From: Arthrospiribacter ruber
Lineage (GTDB): Bacteria; Bacteroidota; Bacteroidia; Cytophagales; Cyclobacteriaceae
Assembly (NCBI RefSeq): GCF_019343195.1
Contig: NZ_RPHB01000011.1
Span: 1 to 64,000 of the forward strand
DNA: 64,000 nucleotides
Direction of reading: 5' to 3'
Shown one piece after another: positions 16,607 to 25,653 of this stretch (its first letter is position 1; every line of letters starts with the position of its first letter). Both the position numbers and the translations under genes were made by a program. The notes below the pieces were generated by a model that was not told where the DNA came from, did no database searches, and saw only the letters and a list, made by a program, of their open reading frames with translations.

Positions 16607-17611
16607 ATGACTTTGGATGGTAAAGTTGGACAGTTGATGGGATGGTTTAGGCTGAACTTAGATATTTTAAAATTTGAGATTGAAATTATGAACATAAACG
16701 GCGGTACGCTAAAAGGAATTTATAATCCGGAAAATATTGATCATTTTAAGTTCGTCTTAATGAAGTTGAGCGTAGTCGTAGATGATTTTGCTAAAGACAT
16801 GGTTGGTTCAGGCAAAGCTTTGAATTTACCCCAACAGGTTTTTAATAAACTGTTGCTCAGAACCCGATCAAATTTGGTAGCCTTGATTTGTTTATTGGAC
16901 GTATACAAAGAGCAGTCCTTTATATTTCATTCTATTTAACATATCTATAGGACGCTTCTTGTTGATTTTCTTAATTTTTGTTATTTGATGTCATTCTTTG
17001 ATCCTGAAGAGCCAGATTTCTCCTCTTTTAAGAACGAGTACGATTTCTTCAATAGGGATTATTTAAAATCCCTTTTAGAAATGGATGAAGTAGAGAGATT
17101 AATTCCTCAGGAATGTCCAATGTATGATATTGCCAATAAGAGTCAAGAAAAAAGGGAACAAAACTTAATCCAGTTGAAGACCTATTTTGCCCACTTGTAT
17201 AGGAATAGCAATATAAATGGTGAAATAAAAACAGCAGAAGAGCTAAGGGTTAATTCGAAAGACAGCTTGTTTGAGAGTAAAGACGACAGGGTTAATCCAA
17301 AGATAGCGATGTTAAGTGAAAAGCGTAAGTTTCGACGTATATTGAAATCAGACTATAAGGAGTATGCTGATATATTCATCTACTATAAATATTTTACCCA
17401 GCAGTATCATTTCTCAGGGCATTCCAACTTACATGCTGGTCAAGACTCTTCGGATGAAAATTACCATAATCTCGTTTGGTGTACATATAGGATGACGGAT
17501 TTTGTTAAATTACAAATTCAAGAGATTGTGGGAGATAGGAGGTACGAAGAAAAAATTCATCAAATACAAACTCAACTGACAGATTGCCTCAAGCCAACAA
17601 TTCAAGATTAA
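16607..17611 (+). pseudogene. Gene split by a single in-frame stop (DUF5677-like)
   Basis: Two ORFs in the same frame (16607-16939 and 16985-17611) are separated by one TAA at 16937-16939. The 15 codons after the stop read on sensibly (HIYRTLLVDFLNFCYL) into the next ORF, so the parent product was about 334 residues. The N-part has a long helix with FNKLLLRTRSNLVALICLL, and the C-part has YYKYFTQQYHFSGHSNLH. The early arginine-containing helix plus late Y-x-S-x3-H pattern resembles DUF5677/HEPN-like proteins, but this is a weak call. Possible readings are a nonsense mutation, a sequencing error or read-through. It lies between two defence genes. Confidence 0.65.
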
Positions 17612-17639
17612 AGAAGGTTGTAAGTTAGTTTGATCCAAG

Positions 17640-19337
17640 TTAATCATCTTTCAGTTCAGACTTATTCTGAATTAATTGCCGCCAATAACTAGGGAATACA
17701 TACGTTCTATAGTGACGGCTTGCGAGTAATCCGATTGACCAAACTCCTGTCCTAAAAAATGCGAAGCCTTGCTCTGGGCAGTTGTTAAGATATTCAGAAA
17801 AAACTATGCGTTTAAAGTCCTCAAAGCTCTCTGGTAATTTAATTCCAGTTAGGCAGTAGCCTGAATCAGGTAAAGCACATTGGGTCAAGAAAAAACTTTC
17901 TGTATCAGATTCAGGAAACCAAAGTGTGAGTTCAACACCGGCAAACTCTTTTTCTATGACAAACCGGATCGTATTGTAGAGTTTCGAGTTGTCGAGAATG
18001 ACAGTCCATTCTGCCAAGCATGTAAGCATGGATGAGGATTTATAGTCATATTTTGCTCTTTTGGAATAATTCACTTCGAGTTCGATCAGTTCTTCATGAT
18101 TGTTGCTGTACAGTGGAGCTATGTTCATCAGTCGCTTTCCGTCCAATATACCTTTGATCAATCCAACTAATAGTGCTTCTATAACCTCTATTCTATCAGA
18201 CTTATGTAATAATAGGAAGATAAGATTTATTTCGATGATTTGATCATCGAGTCTTGGGTTATAGGCGATTTTGTTATTGTTAAAAATTTCGATGACTCCA
18301 GTAATACATTGAGACACTCTTACTGATAAAAGTCGGGCTAATTGTTCGTTTTTTTCTTTGAAAATTTCATAAAGAAGGAATGATTCTAATCCTATTAGCG
18401 CAAGAATGCCTAAATGTTCATAGACGATCAAGTTATAGGTAACAGGATCAATACTGTGTCGGTAAAAACCATCTTTAATTTGGCTCACCGGAATGATTTT
18501 TGACAAATAATATTCGTTGATTTCAAGTTTAAATGTCAATAGATCGATGAAAAGTAGTGACTGTTCATCTTTAAAGGGTATCTTTTTGTCAGTTAAATAT
18601 TTCCATACTCTCAAAATTGTAATTTCTGAAGCTTTTATCGCCAATCTACTGTCATTTTCCTTTTTACAATATGAAAAAATAATTCCAAGTACTAGTTTGA
18701 TTTTTTTTAAGTTTTTTGTCCGAGTTTTTTTTGTCTTCTGATATTTAATTTTGTCTATCAACGAGTCTATCAATCTTACGTAGTCAGACAAGTCATATTC
18801 AGGGTTGTAAATATTAATAATTGTTTTTCTTAATAACACTCGAGCTTCATCTGAAAACAATCTTTCACTTATAAGCGAAGAAAAAACCATATTTACGATT
18901 GTTTCCAGTTGCCAAATTTCAAATTCGAAATTTGGATATTCCTTTGTAAAGCCGGCCCAGTTTTGTTGAATGGCCGGATCGTTGATTCCGTTATGAGCAA
19001 TAATTATCTTGACTGGTAAACTTGAATGTGCTTTAGGAATGTTGTTTTTGACGAAAACCGATACAATTTCTCTCAGGGATGGTTCTAGTGATTGTTCTGT
19101 TCCATGCCAGTTTTTCCTATCCAGATTTCCTTGCTTTACGGTGATTAAAAATACCTTCTTCTTGTTGTCTTCAGGGTCCTTCCCTACTGCATATATATCC
19201 ACACCGTATTGTCGCACTCCTTTTTTAGGAGGAAATGTCACTTCAAATCCTTTTTCTCTTAATAGCTCCTCTATGAGTGAGTCGAGCTCCTTTTCTTCCT
19301 TCAAAGAAGCAATATAATCAGTCAATATTAACTTCAT
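17640..19337 (-). CDS. PD-(D/E)XK nuclease-like protein with long helical C-terminus
   Basis: 565 residues. The first 160 fit a restriction-endonuclease-like fold: LDSLIEELLREKGFEV (glutamate helix), GVDIYAVG with Asp47, then VFLITVKQ with Lys68, so the catalytic core reads D-x18-T-x-K with a Thr in place of the usual Glu/Gln. KIIIAHNG and FEIWQLETIV complete the fold. The remaining 400 residues are helical with no recognised motif. It overlaps the 3' end of the upstream gene by 20 bases, so the two are co-translated. Expected role: DNA cleavage in a defence system. The fold call is moderate, the defence role is inferred from the neighbourhood. Confidence 0.7.
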   Translation of the reverse strand: MKLILTDYIASLKEEKELDSLIEELLREKGFEVTFPPKKGVRQYGVDIYAVGKDPEDNKKKVFLITVKQGNLDRKNWHGTEQSLEPSLREIVSVFVKNNIPKAHSSLPVKIIIAHNGINDPAIQQNWAGFTKEYPNFEFEIWQLETIVNMVFSSLISERLFSDEARVLLRKTIINIYNPEYDLSDYVRLIDSLIDKIKYQKTKKTRTKNLKKIKLVLGIIFSYCKKENDSRLAIKASEITILRVWKYLTDKKIPFKDEQSLLFIDLLTFKLEINEYYLSKIIPVSQIKDGFYRHSIDPVTYNLIVYEHLGILALIGLESFLLYEIFKEKNEQLARLLSVRVSQCITGVIEIFNNNKIAYNPRLDDQIIEINLIFLLLHKSDRIEVIEALLVGLIKGILDGKRLMNIAPLYSNNHEELIELEVNYSKRAKYDYKSSSMLTCLAEWTVILDNSKLYNTIRFVIEKEFAGVELTLWFPESDTESFFLTQCALPDSGYCLTGIKLPESFEDFKRIVFSEYLNNCPEQGFAFFRTGVWSIGLLASRHYRTYVFPSYWRQLIQNKSELKDD

Positions 19338-21255
19338 CTTTCCTAAGTAGTTGCATTTCTCTTCTTATAGACTCTTGGTAAACGGGGCTGAGGATTTCTC
19401 CGGATGGAAACTCCATTTCGTAGGAGATTTTTCCCATATTTGAAATTTCGTGTTTAAAATCTCCGGGCCTTCTAAAAGCACAGCGATGAGCATTTACCTG
19501 AGTTTCTTTAATAAAATTTAAAAGACCATTTTTCTCTTTTGGCAAACTGTCAAATTGCTTTTGTTCATAAAATCTTCTTAATTGAACAATCCTAGAGTTT
19601 GGTTGGATTTCCCTCAATCTGTCTATTTGGTCTAAACTCTTAAAATAAGCTTCATATTCTTTGAGTGTTGACCGGAAGATTGATTTAGCAAATTTATTTA
19701 GAGACTTATTTTTAAGTTCTTCTTTTATGATTTTTAAGGTGCTTCTATAGTTATATACGAGGTAATCTGAAAGTAGAAAAGTAAAATTATGAGTTAAATG
19801 ATCTTCTTTCGTTTGTATCGACTTTATCAAAGACAGCAATGAATGTTGTAATGGTTTTTGACTATAAATGTAGCCTACCATTTTTCCTCCAATGTAGATC
19901 AATTCCGCTTTGCTGTAGTTTTGAAATACATCTTTCGGCATCTGAAATATTTGCTCACTGATTGATAATGCAGAGATTTGAAGGATAGCCTTGTGGATAA
20001 GGGGGTTGTCTGAGTTAAGCCAAGAGATAAAATAAGTTCTAAATAGGCTGGGATCTTTTTCTGCGACATTTCTAAATGCGTCTTTTAAAAAGTGACTTCC
20101 TCCTAGATTACTAATTCTTGAATGTAATAGCTCATATGCAAAATTGGTATCCTTTTCAATTACGCCCGAAAGTAGTGTTTGTTGCCATCCCGTTAGATCT
20201 TTTTCTCCTACTTTAATTATAGACATTACTGTATTTTTGTACCAACACATATCTACTATTTCCTCGTTGTGGAATAGTAGATCAACTGCAGCTAGATAAA
20301 TGTTAATGTCGTTCGAATTTAAAACTGATGTGACATATTCAAGTACATCTCTTGATAAATATCTGAACCTTGAGCAGAGGCGTATAAATCCTTCTGCCTT
20401 AAGTGAGCCAGAATTTCTTTTTTCAGTTATATAGGTGAAATAGTCATTTCGTTCAGTGTTTTCCTGCCTTAAAGTTGAGCCAATGGCATGTAAGATTTCA
20501 TAGGTTGAATTGTCAGATACATTTTCAGCAAATAGTTCTATGTAATATTGTAGATTTTTCTCCTGCCTTGCTCGTAGCCCTTGCATTATGGCAGGTAGAA
20601 ATTGTTTAGAATACTGGTTCGTCAGTATATTTGGAATTTCATCTTCAAAGTTCTTTGTATCTTCTGTGCTATAGGTTGCCCATTCTTTGATCGATTTTCC
20701 AATTGATTGTAGAGCCATATCTCTTTCATTGTTTTTCACAATTTCGCCAATCCATGGGCCTAATTCCACTATTGGTAATTCTGAAAAAGGTAAAAGATTT
20801 GATAGGAAAAAGATTGAAGTCCAGTCGCGAGAGTCAGAGTTATCTGAAAGTTTTCTCCAAGACATACCTCCCGTCCTTATCAAGTATGAGGAAATTGAGA
20901 ATCCCAACTCTTCTCTAATCAGCGCATTAGCGGTACTCATGCTGTCAACTTTCAGTAGATTATCAATCTGTTGTTTTGACTGAAGTTTAATGATAGATTC
21001 TTTTAGTACTATATGGATGTACAGGTACAAAAAGATGTCTAGGTCGGTTTCTTGATCACCCGGTTCAGAAAGGAGGTTCTTTAGTTCCTCTTTGCCACAT
21101 ACCCAATAGTATAGATCATTACTTTGAACTTTGCTTTTTGGCTTTATAGATTTAAAAGATTGGGATAGAATATCTGCTAGCTCACTAGTGTAATGTAGTA
21201 GGCTGATCGTATCAATTAAGTTAAAAATCCGTTGATAGTCAACATTCCTTAACAT
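19318..21255 (-). CDS. Large helical protein, partner of the nuclease-like gene
   Basis: 645 residues, without signal peptide or membrane helix. It is rich in Leu/Ile/Glu/Lys helices whose spacing resembles HEAT-like solenoids (for example the series around 270-480). No NTPase P-loop, nuclease or methylase motif was found. The C-terminal 60 residues (AHRCAFRRPGDFKHEISNMG) are more beta-like and conserved-looking. It is first in a two-gene operon with the PD-(D/E)XK gene, and its reading frame runs 20 bases into it. A sensor or scaffold for the nuclease is a reasonable guess, not shown by sequence. I do not recognise the family. Confidence 0.7.
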   Translation of the reverse strand: MLRNVDYQRIFNLIDTISLLHYTSELADILSQSFKSIKPKSKVQSNDLYYWVCGKEELKNLLSEPGDQETDLDIFLYLYIHIVLKESIIKLQSKQQIDNLLKVDSMSTANALIREELGFSISSYLIRTGGMSWRKLSDNSDSRDWTSIFFLSNLLPFSELPIVELGPWIGEIVKNNERDMALQSIGKSIKEWATYSTEDTKNFEDEIPNILTNQYSKQFLPAIMQGLRARQEKNLQYYIELFAENVSDNSTYEILHAIGSTLRQENTERNDYFTYITEKRNSGSLKAEGFIRLCSRFRYLSRDVLEYVTSVLNSNDINIYLAAVDLLFHNEEIVDMCWYKNTVMSIIKVGEKDLTGWQQTLLSGVIEKDTNFAYELLHSRISNLGGSHFLKDAFRNVAEKDPSLFRTYFISWLNSDNPLIHKAILQISALSISEQIFQMPKDVFQNYSKAELIYIGGKMVGYIYSQKPLQHSLLSLIKSIQTKEDHLTHNFTFLLSDYLVYNYRSTLKIIKEELKNKSLNKFAKSIFRSTLKEYEAYFKSLDQIDRLREIQPNSRIVQLRRFYEQKQFDSLPKEKNGLLNFIKETQVNAHRCAFRRPGDFKHEISNMGKISYEMEFPSGEILSPVYQESIRREMQLLRKDEVNID

Positions 21256-21428
21256 TTCCTATTTGATTTGTGAGGGATGCCCCAAGTTCTGAATAATCAT
21301 CTAGTATTCAATTATTTGCTATTACTTTGCCAAGTTAAAGCTCTCAATATAAGGAAGAAACTCCTTTGATAACTTAAAAGACAGGAAAGGTTCAACAATT
21401 ACTTTTTTCATCCATATAAAACTAATAA

Positions 21429-21833
21429 TCACCCCCCTATCAACCGCTCCAACCTCGCCATCATCTCATCCTTTTCCTTCAGCATCCGCTCATACAAAGC
21501 AATCTTCTCCTCATGAAGCTGAATTAGCTTTTCAATAGGATCAATATTAAAAATAGCACCTGAATTACCAATAAAGGCTTCTTTATTGAAAGTGTTAGAT
21601 ATTACATTCACCGCCTGTTCCTCATCAAAATTCTGAATGGCCTCCACCGGAATCCGGAGTATTTGAGAAACTTGCTTCAAAATATCTTCCTCGATCAATT
21701 CACGCTGCTCGAGCAAGGATATTTTCTTTTGGGACCAGTCTTCACCGAGTTCATGGGCCAGCACTTCCTGCTTGATGCCAAGCATTTCACGGAACCTTTT
21801 AATATTTCGGCCTTGATGGATTTTTTGCTGCAT
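21429..21833 (-). CDS. XRE-family helix-turn-helix regulator
   Basis: 134 residues. An HTH_3 domain at about 8-62 (GRNIKRFREMLGIKQEVLAHEL, then WSQKKISLLEQ as recognition helix) is followed by a C-terminal coiled coil (LIQLHEEKIALYERMLKEKDEMMARLERL) likely for oligomerisation. It stands alone between the nuclease operon (same strand) and the plus-strand repeat-protein operon. A loose ATTAAA-N10-TTTAAT dyad (21858-21879) lies just upstream of its start, in the divergent promoter region. It could control itself and the operon at 22072. Confidence 0.88.
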   Translation of the reverse strand: MQQKIHQGRNIKRFREMLGIKQEVLAHELGEDWSQKKISLLEQRELIEEDILKQVSQILRIPVEAIQNFDEEQAVNVISNTFNKEAFIGNSGAIFNIDPIEKLIQLHEEKIALYERMLKEKDEMMARLERLIGG

Positions 21834-22071
21834 GGGTTTTTTAAAAATTGATGTGATATTAAACTATACACAATTTAATGAAAATCTTTTGATCTACCAG
21901 TGAAAGTTAAGGCTAACAATACCTTTTTAAAGCCCCGAATAATTTATCCTCCTGCAGAATACCATATCCCCTACCCATTGCTGAATTTGCAGCAGCTTTG
22001 AAGACCAGAGTTGTAGTTTTCTTTCTTGTTGAAAATCAACTGCCTTAAAAATTAAACAGAAATTGAAACGG

Positions 22072-23241
22072 ATGGAATTAATAGAGATTATAGATCAAAA
22101 AGCTATGGTTGACCCATTTGGTGAGTTAACACGACAATTTTCTGACGTGATGAACTTACAATCTTGGAGAAAAGAGCTTAGAAAACTGGAAGTTGGAATC
22201 CATTGCGAAAAGAAATCTTGGATGGGTAAAAAGGAAAAAAAACATCACAAGGTAATGAGAGAATTTGAGAAAATGATAGCTGTGGCTTCTCTCTTAAGTT
22301 TATCAATGGAGGATTTTTTTAAAGTTAAAAAATTAAAGATCAAAGACATCTTGCTTCGAGATCCAATAGAAAAGACATTTCAATGGGTTGATTTTCCCCA
22401 ACACCTCAGTGAAGAAGAAATGAAAAATCCAATAGAAGCACTTTATCAATGCTTCTATGCTTATGACTTTGGTGATTTTATTCAAATACTAAGACAATGG
22501 TCTACGATTTCTTTATCTCAATATTCAGTCGAAAATTTCAATTCAACTGATTTTATTCCTGATTTTAAAGAAGATTTTACATTTAAATCTATCTACAAAA
22601 TTTTGGAATGTTGCCACCTTTTGATGGTCCGCAATGCCCAAGTATCTGCAAAAGATAAGAAAAGATGGATCAGGTCAATTGCTAAAACCAAAGTTGAAGA
22701 TGCAATAAGCTTTATTGGTTATTTCTTCTATTTCGAAGATCTATCTTTTTGGAGGGCTTTCATTGAGACTTTAAAAGTAGGATACTATGACAAAAAACCA
22801 GTTTGGCATGGGCCTAACCCCCAAATGTTTTTATTCAGTGTCCAACAATTTAAAGATCTAATTACGCATTGGGAATCGCTTCATTTATATTATCAGGAAT
22901 ACAGTTTTGATTTCCCATCAAAACTCGAATTGAATGATTTTTGTCCTCCCGAAATAGAAGATCTAAATGCTTATCTCAGTCAGTATCCTAAGCTTTTGCC
23001 CTTGAATTTGTCTGAAGATGAACTACTGAACCCCATCAAAACAATTAATGATCTTTTTGAAATTCGAAGGAAAGAAGGTTGGATAAAATTTATTGGTGAC
23101 TGTGCGATGGATTGTTTGGGTCACTTTAATGCCGCCGAGACACTATACTCAAATAAAGTACATGAAGACTTAATGGCTCTATTAAAGGCTATTGAGGGAA
23201 GTCATTTAATTCAGGTCAGAGAATCTAAAGACAAACTTTGA
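22072..23241 (+). CDS. Four-unit helical-repeat protein, paralogue of the 13.2-15.1 kb trio
   Basis: About 389 residues from the ATG at 22072 (an in-frame TTG 9 bases earlier is less likely). It holds four units of about 90 residues. Unit 1 starts DPFGELTRQF, unit 2 HLSEEEMKNPIEAL with ECCHLLMVR at its end, unit 3 KVEDAISFIGYFF, and unit 4 NLSEDELLNPIKTI with EGSHLIQVRE at its end. The units alternate the LS-x2-E-x2-NPI helix, an LxxW helix and an E-x2-HL-x2-VR helix. No enzymatic motif is seen. It is first of a three-gene operon (4-base gap to the next gene) ending in a HEPN protein. Function unknown. Confidence 0.72.
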   Translation: MELIEIIDQKAMVDPFGELTRQFSDVMNLQSWRKELRKLEVGIHCEKKSWMGKKEKKHHKVMREFEKMIAVASLLSLSMEDFFKVKKLKIKDILLRDPIEKTFQWVDFPQHLSEEEMKNPIEALYQCFYAYDFGDFIQILRQWSTISLSQYSVENFNSTDFIPDFKEDFTFKSIYKILECCHLLMVRNAQVSAKDKKRWIRSIAKTKVEDAISFIGYFFYFEDLSFWRAFIETLKVGYYDKKPVWHGPNPQMFLFSVQQFKDLITHWESLHLYYQEYSFDFPSKLELNDFCPPEIEDLNAYLSQYPKLLPLNLSEDELLNPIKTINDLFEIRRKEGWIKFIGDCAMDCLGHFNAAETLYSNKVHEDLMALLKAIEGSHLIQVRESKDKL

Positions 23242-23245
23242 AAAG

Positions 23246-23596
23246 ATGAAAAAGGAAAATATAATTATTGAACTGATTTTTCAAGACTTGAGATATTTTC
23301 AAGTATTGCAAACAACAGGAAGAACCACCTATTTAGATTTCAGTAGATATGGTATGCTTAAGCTAATTCTTGAAGTTTGGGAAAAAGACCAAGAACTAGA
23401 CGTCTACGATGTTGCAAAAACATACATGGAGTTTATACGATCTGTCAAATATGAACCATTTGCATATTTTGGTGAGCATCTAAAACCAATTGCCTTGAAA
23501 TGTTATGAAGCGCTTGAGAAGAGAATCAAATTTCTAAATGACAACCCTGAATTCAAGTATTGTTCTGAAGTAGGGTTTACTAGACATTTCAAATGA
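23246..23596 (+). CDS. Small helical protein of unknown function in the HEPN operon
   Basis: 116 residues, no signal or membrane segment, mostly helical, with TGRTTYLDFSRYGMLKLI near the N-terminus and a basic end. It sits 4 bases after the repeat protein, and its TGA overlaps the ATG of the HEPN gene (ATGA), so all three are co-translated. The size and position would suit an antitoxin or adaptor, but no sequence feature proves it. Confidence 0.65.
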   Translation: MKKENIIIELIFQDLRYFQVLQTTGRTTYLDFSRYGMLKLILEVWEKDQELDVYDVAKTYMEFIRSVKYEPFAYFGEHLKPIALKCYEALEKRIKFLNDNPEFKYCSEVGFTRHFK

Positions 23597-24627
23597 AAAC
23601 TTTTCCACAACTCCCAATTTCATTTGCTTCTCCTGACCTTAAGGAATCTGGCCGGCAAAAACTATGGCAGCTGTTCAAGTCCTGGACTTTGGATAAAGAG
23701 AGAGACCAATCAGCAAACTCGGAAAAGGAAATGTTACTTTTCTATGAGGACTTATTGGCACTCTTGGATCAGGTATTTGATCCCGTTCCAGAGCCACATG
23801 ATAAGCCCGAAAATGAAGCGTTTTCGAATCCTCCAAGCCCCTATTTTGAACAATTGATTGCCGCACTCAAAATTCTGGTAGACCCTGAAATGATATTCCT
23901 CTTTGAAATTCCTCTTGAAGACCATTCAGAAATCAAGTGCCGCAAAGAAGTCTATATGGTCATCAAACACCAAGAACCATCCAAAATGGAAGCCATACAG
24001 GGTTTGTTGACTTTTTTGCTTTGCAACAACCTAGAAGTTTGCATCCACCCCATTACGATCGGATTCTTGAACAAAGAACTGAAGGATGGTAATATTTTCT
24101 TCCTAAGCCACATCACTCAAACCAACCTGATATTCAAAAAGGCTGATGCCATTGCACTCCGGGAATTCAGCATGCAATACTACCCCCAGGTGCTAAGTCA
24201 TGCTAAAACAGTAATTGAAAATGGGTGGGCCACGGCAGACCTGTTCCTGAAGCATGCTGAAATGGAAAACAAGGATGGTAATCAGGGTTTGTCCCTATTT
24301 TTTATACACCAGTCCATTGAACTCAGGTTACGGGCTTTGGAATTGGCTTGGGAAAGGCACGAAAAGAAAACCCATGAGATCAGAATCGTGATCCGGTCTT
24401 GTCTGAAATTTATTCCAGACCTAGCAAAAGTCTTCCCACAAAATTCCGAAGAAGAATGCAGGCTGCTCAAACTCCTTGAAGATGCCTATTGCAAGGCAAG
24501 GTACAAATCCTGCTTTCCTGTTTATCAGGAAGAGGCAAATGAGCTTTTGCAGAGAGCAGTTCAAATAAAAAGTCTTTGTGTAGCCCATTATCAGATGTAT
24601 TTTGAGAGGTTTTTAATTGAGTCCTGA
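23593..24627 (+). CDS. HEPN-domain protein with degenerate nucleotidyltransferase-like N-terminus
   Basis: 344 residues. The C-terminal 120 match a HEPN domain of the type linked to MNT-like transferases: FIHQSIELRLRALELAWER, then KTHEIRIVI, then DAYCKARYKSCFPVYQEEANELLQR. The middle part (FLFEIPLEDHSEIKCRKEVYMVI ... HPITIGFLN) has the alternating strands of a small polymerase-beta-like fold, but the catalytic G-S-x-D pair is not visible, so it is probably inactive or misassigned. The RxxxxH RNase motif is also not evident. The gene closes the operon begun at 22072. HEPN/MNT pairs act as toxin-antitoxin or regulatory modules, and this gene may be a fused relative. Confidence 0.65.
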   Translation: MKTFPQLPISFASPDLKESGRQKLWQLFKSWTLDKERDQSANSEKEMLLFYEDLLALLDQVFDPVPEPHDKPENEAFSNPPSPYFEQLIAALKILVDPEMIFLFEIPLEDHSEIKCRKEVYMVIKHQEPSKMEAIQGLLTFLLCNNLEVCIHPITIGFLNKELKDGNIFFLSHITQTNLIFKKADAIALREFSMQYYPQVLSHAKTVIENGWATADLFLKHAEMENKDGNQGLSLFFIHQSIELRLRALELAWERHEKKTHEIRIVIRSCLKFIPDLAKVFPQNSEEECRLLKLLEDAYCKARYKSCFPVYQEEANELLQRAVQIKSLCVAHYQMYFERFLIES

Positions 24628-24638
24628 ACTGTGGGAGT

Positions 24639-24779
24639 TCACAGGTGATATTTTTCAATCAGATTAATTTTGATGCCCAAGAGTCCTGTTGTTCGGTTGA
24701 TGTTCCGGCTAAGCTCGAATCTTGTTTTTTCATCAAAGCATTCAGGAAATCCAGCTGTTATTTTGTAAGGTGTACAGGA
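24639..24779 (-). pseudogene. Possible relic of a C-terminal coding fragment
   Basis: A 46-codon open stretch between a TGA and a terminal TGA, without a start codon. It reads coherently (PYKITAGFPECFDEKTRFEL, then SRNINRTTGLLG and an end KYHL). Composition and flow look protein-like, but I do not recognise the family. It lies just after the HEPN operon on the opposite strand, where a relic of an older gene would fit. The rest of 24628-24959 shows no gene. Confidence 0.3.
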
Positions 24780-24959
24780 TCAATCTATTATGGGGTCTTG
24801 AAGTTTTTAGCGTGTTGATATTTGAGCAACCCCTTTCTTATTTTGTCAATTAATCACCAAAGCAATCATTATTTTAAAAATTCTGTAATAATAAAATTCT
24901 ATACCGAACCTATTTTTTAGTTTTTCGTGTCTTTAGGTACAACCAAACCATGACGTCCT

Positions 24960-25628
24960 ATGAAAAGCTACCTTTTTATCCCCGCTATGTTTTTGATTGC
25001 TTTGATGCTCAGTTCCTGCTACACGCCAAAGTCAGTAGTCAATAATTCTGAGCTCAGACAAAAAGGTGATGTGATGAATTTTATATTGCTTTACGTGGAC
25101 AGTTCAGATGAAATTTTTGAATGGAATGAAGAATATTACAATCGACTCCTAAAAGGAAAATTCAACAACCTGGAAAGAAGTCAATTCAGACAGGTCTTTC
25201 ACGATAAGTTCAGACGCAAATTCAATCCAACTTTTGTCCACAATTACGCTGATTATTTTTCGACCCACAAGGAATACAGTTTTGAAGAGTTCAACCAGCA
25301 ATTGAGCAAGCAAAATATCGATCATATACTTCTTGTATCCCAAAAATCCAGTAAATCCGAAGTAATGCCATTGGTAGTAGGAGACTGGGTGTTGCCTGCC
25401 ACCTCAAACCGCAACCACTATCAGGTATATTTGCTCGAAAGAGACAATCCCAATCCCATTTGGATATCTTATGGGTATGGCCTGTTGGAAGGGGGATGGT
25501 ATATGAGACCTAAAAAAATTTCCAAATACCTCGCCAAAACAATCCGCAGAGCAATGGAACAAGATGAGCTATTGTTTGCCGGCAACCGTACCGGCAGGGC
25601 TTCAACCCAGACTGCTTCTAACAAATAA
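24960..25628 (+). CDS. Lipoprotein, first of a tandem paralogous pair
   Basis: 222 residues. A lipoprotein signal with lipobox MLSSC (Cys about 20). The mature part shares a long segment with the next gene: LLKGKFNNLERSQFRQ, KFNPTFVHNYADYFSTHKEY, FEEFNQQLSKQNIDHILLVS. A C-terminal charged tail (MEQDELLFAGNRTGR) is absent from the second copy. I do not recognise a named family. The mature protein should face the periplasm or cell surface. The two genes are 25 bases apart and probably co-transcribed. Confidence 0.72.
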   Translation: MKSYLFIPAMFLIALMLSSCYTPKSVVNNSELRQKGDVMNFILLYVDSSDEIFEWNEEYYNRLLKGKFNNLERSQFRQVFHDKFRRKFNPTFVHNYADYFSTHKEYSFEEFNQQLSKQNIDHILLVSQKSSKSEVMPLVVGDWVLPATSNRNHYQVYLLERDNPNPIWISYGYGLLEGGWYMRPKKISKYLAKTIRRAMEQDELLFAGNRTGRASTQTASNK

Positions 25629-25653
25629 TTCAGACACTCTAAACTAAAAAAAT

